The notes below the pieces were generated by a model. The model ran no database searches and was not told the DNA's origin. It was given only the letters and a program-made list of their open reading frames with translations. A DNA stretch of 6,484 nt from Deltaproteobacteria bacterium (GTDB lineage: Bacteria; Desulfobacterota; DAOWOC01), in assembly GCA_030642225.1 (NCBI GenBank), contig DAOWOC010000064.1, positions 1 to 6,484 of the forward strand, given 5' to 3'. Position 1 is the first letter of the stretch. Each line of letters opens with the position of its first letter. Made by a program: the position numbers and the translations under genes. This document shows positions 6,479 through 6,484 of the stretch, in pieces.

Positions 6479-6484
6479 AAATTA

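Noticed and set aside
1..6484. Mobile element, CRISPR array, toxin-antitoxin pair or defence system
   Set aside because: No transposase, terminal inverted repeats with target duplication, spaced direct repeats or small toxin-like gene pair is visible. The DEAH-box helicase carries the HrpA-specific C-terminal region and has no nuclease or other defence-type partner beside it.

Overview
This window looks like an ordinary housekeeping stretch from an AT-rich Gram-negative-type bacterium. The best guess is a sulfate-reducer-like member of the Desulfobacterota (former Deltaproteobacteria). That guess rests on three things: a proteobacterial-type HrpA helicase with its long C-terminal domain, a PpiD/SurA-type periplasmic chaperone (which implies an outer membrane), and a DivIVA-domain protein on the same segment. 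No rRNA or marker gene is present to confirm it.

Layout from left to right. Bases 1-200 hold the first 66 codons of a DivIVA-domain protein on the minus strand, cut by the window edge. Bases 201-568 carry no protein gene; they hold a possible promoter for the DivIVA gene, an 18-bp AT palindrome, and small overlapping inverted repeats that may form the 3' end of the hrpA transcript. Bases 569-4309 (minus strand) encode a full-length DEAH-box RNA helicase of the HrpA family. Bases 4310-4495 are a divergent intergenic region. Bases 4496-6406 (plus strand) encode a full-length PpiD-like membrane-anchored periplasmic folding factor, followed by a perfect 13-bp hairpin that probably marks the end of its transcript.

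The genes serve different processes: RNA/ribosome remodelling (HrpA), envelope protein folding (PpiD) and pole or septum organisation (DivIVA domain). The sequence gives no reason to treat them as one pathway. HrpA and the DivIVA-domain gene are co-directional but 368 bases apart, so they are probably separate units or a loosely coupled one. I found no mobile element, CRISPR array, tRNA, defence system or broken gene. The best second-look items are the predicted leaderless start of hrpA, the intact pair of parvulin histidines in PpiD together with two tail-like repeats behind them, and the structured region downstream of hrpA. I do not see a convincing undescribed system here.
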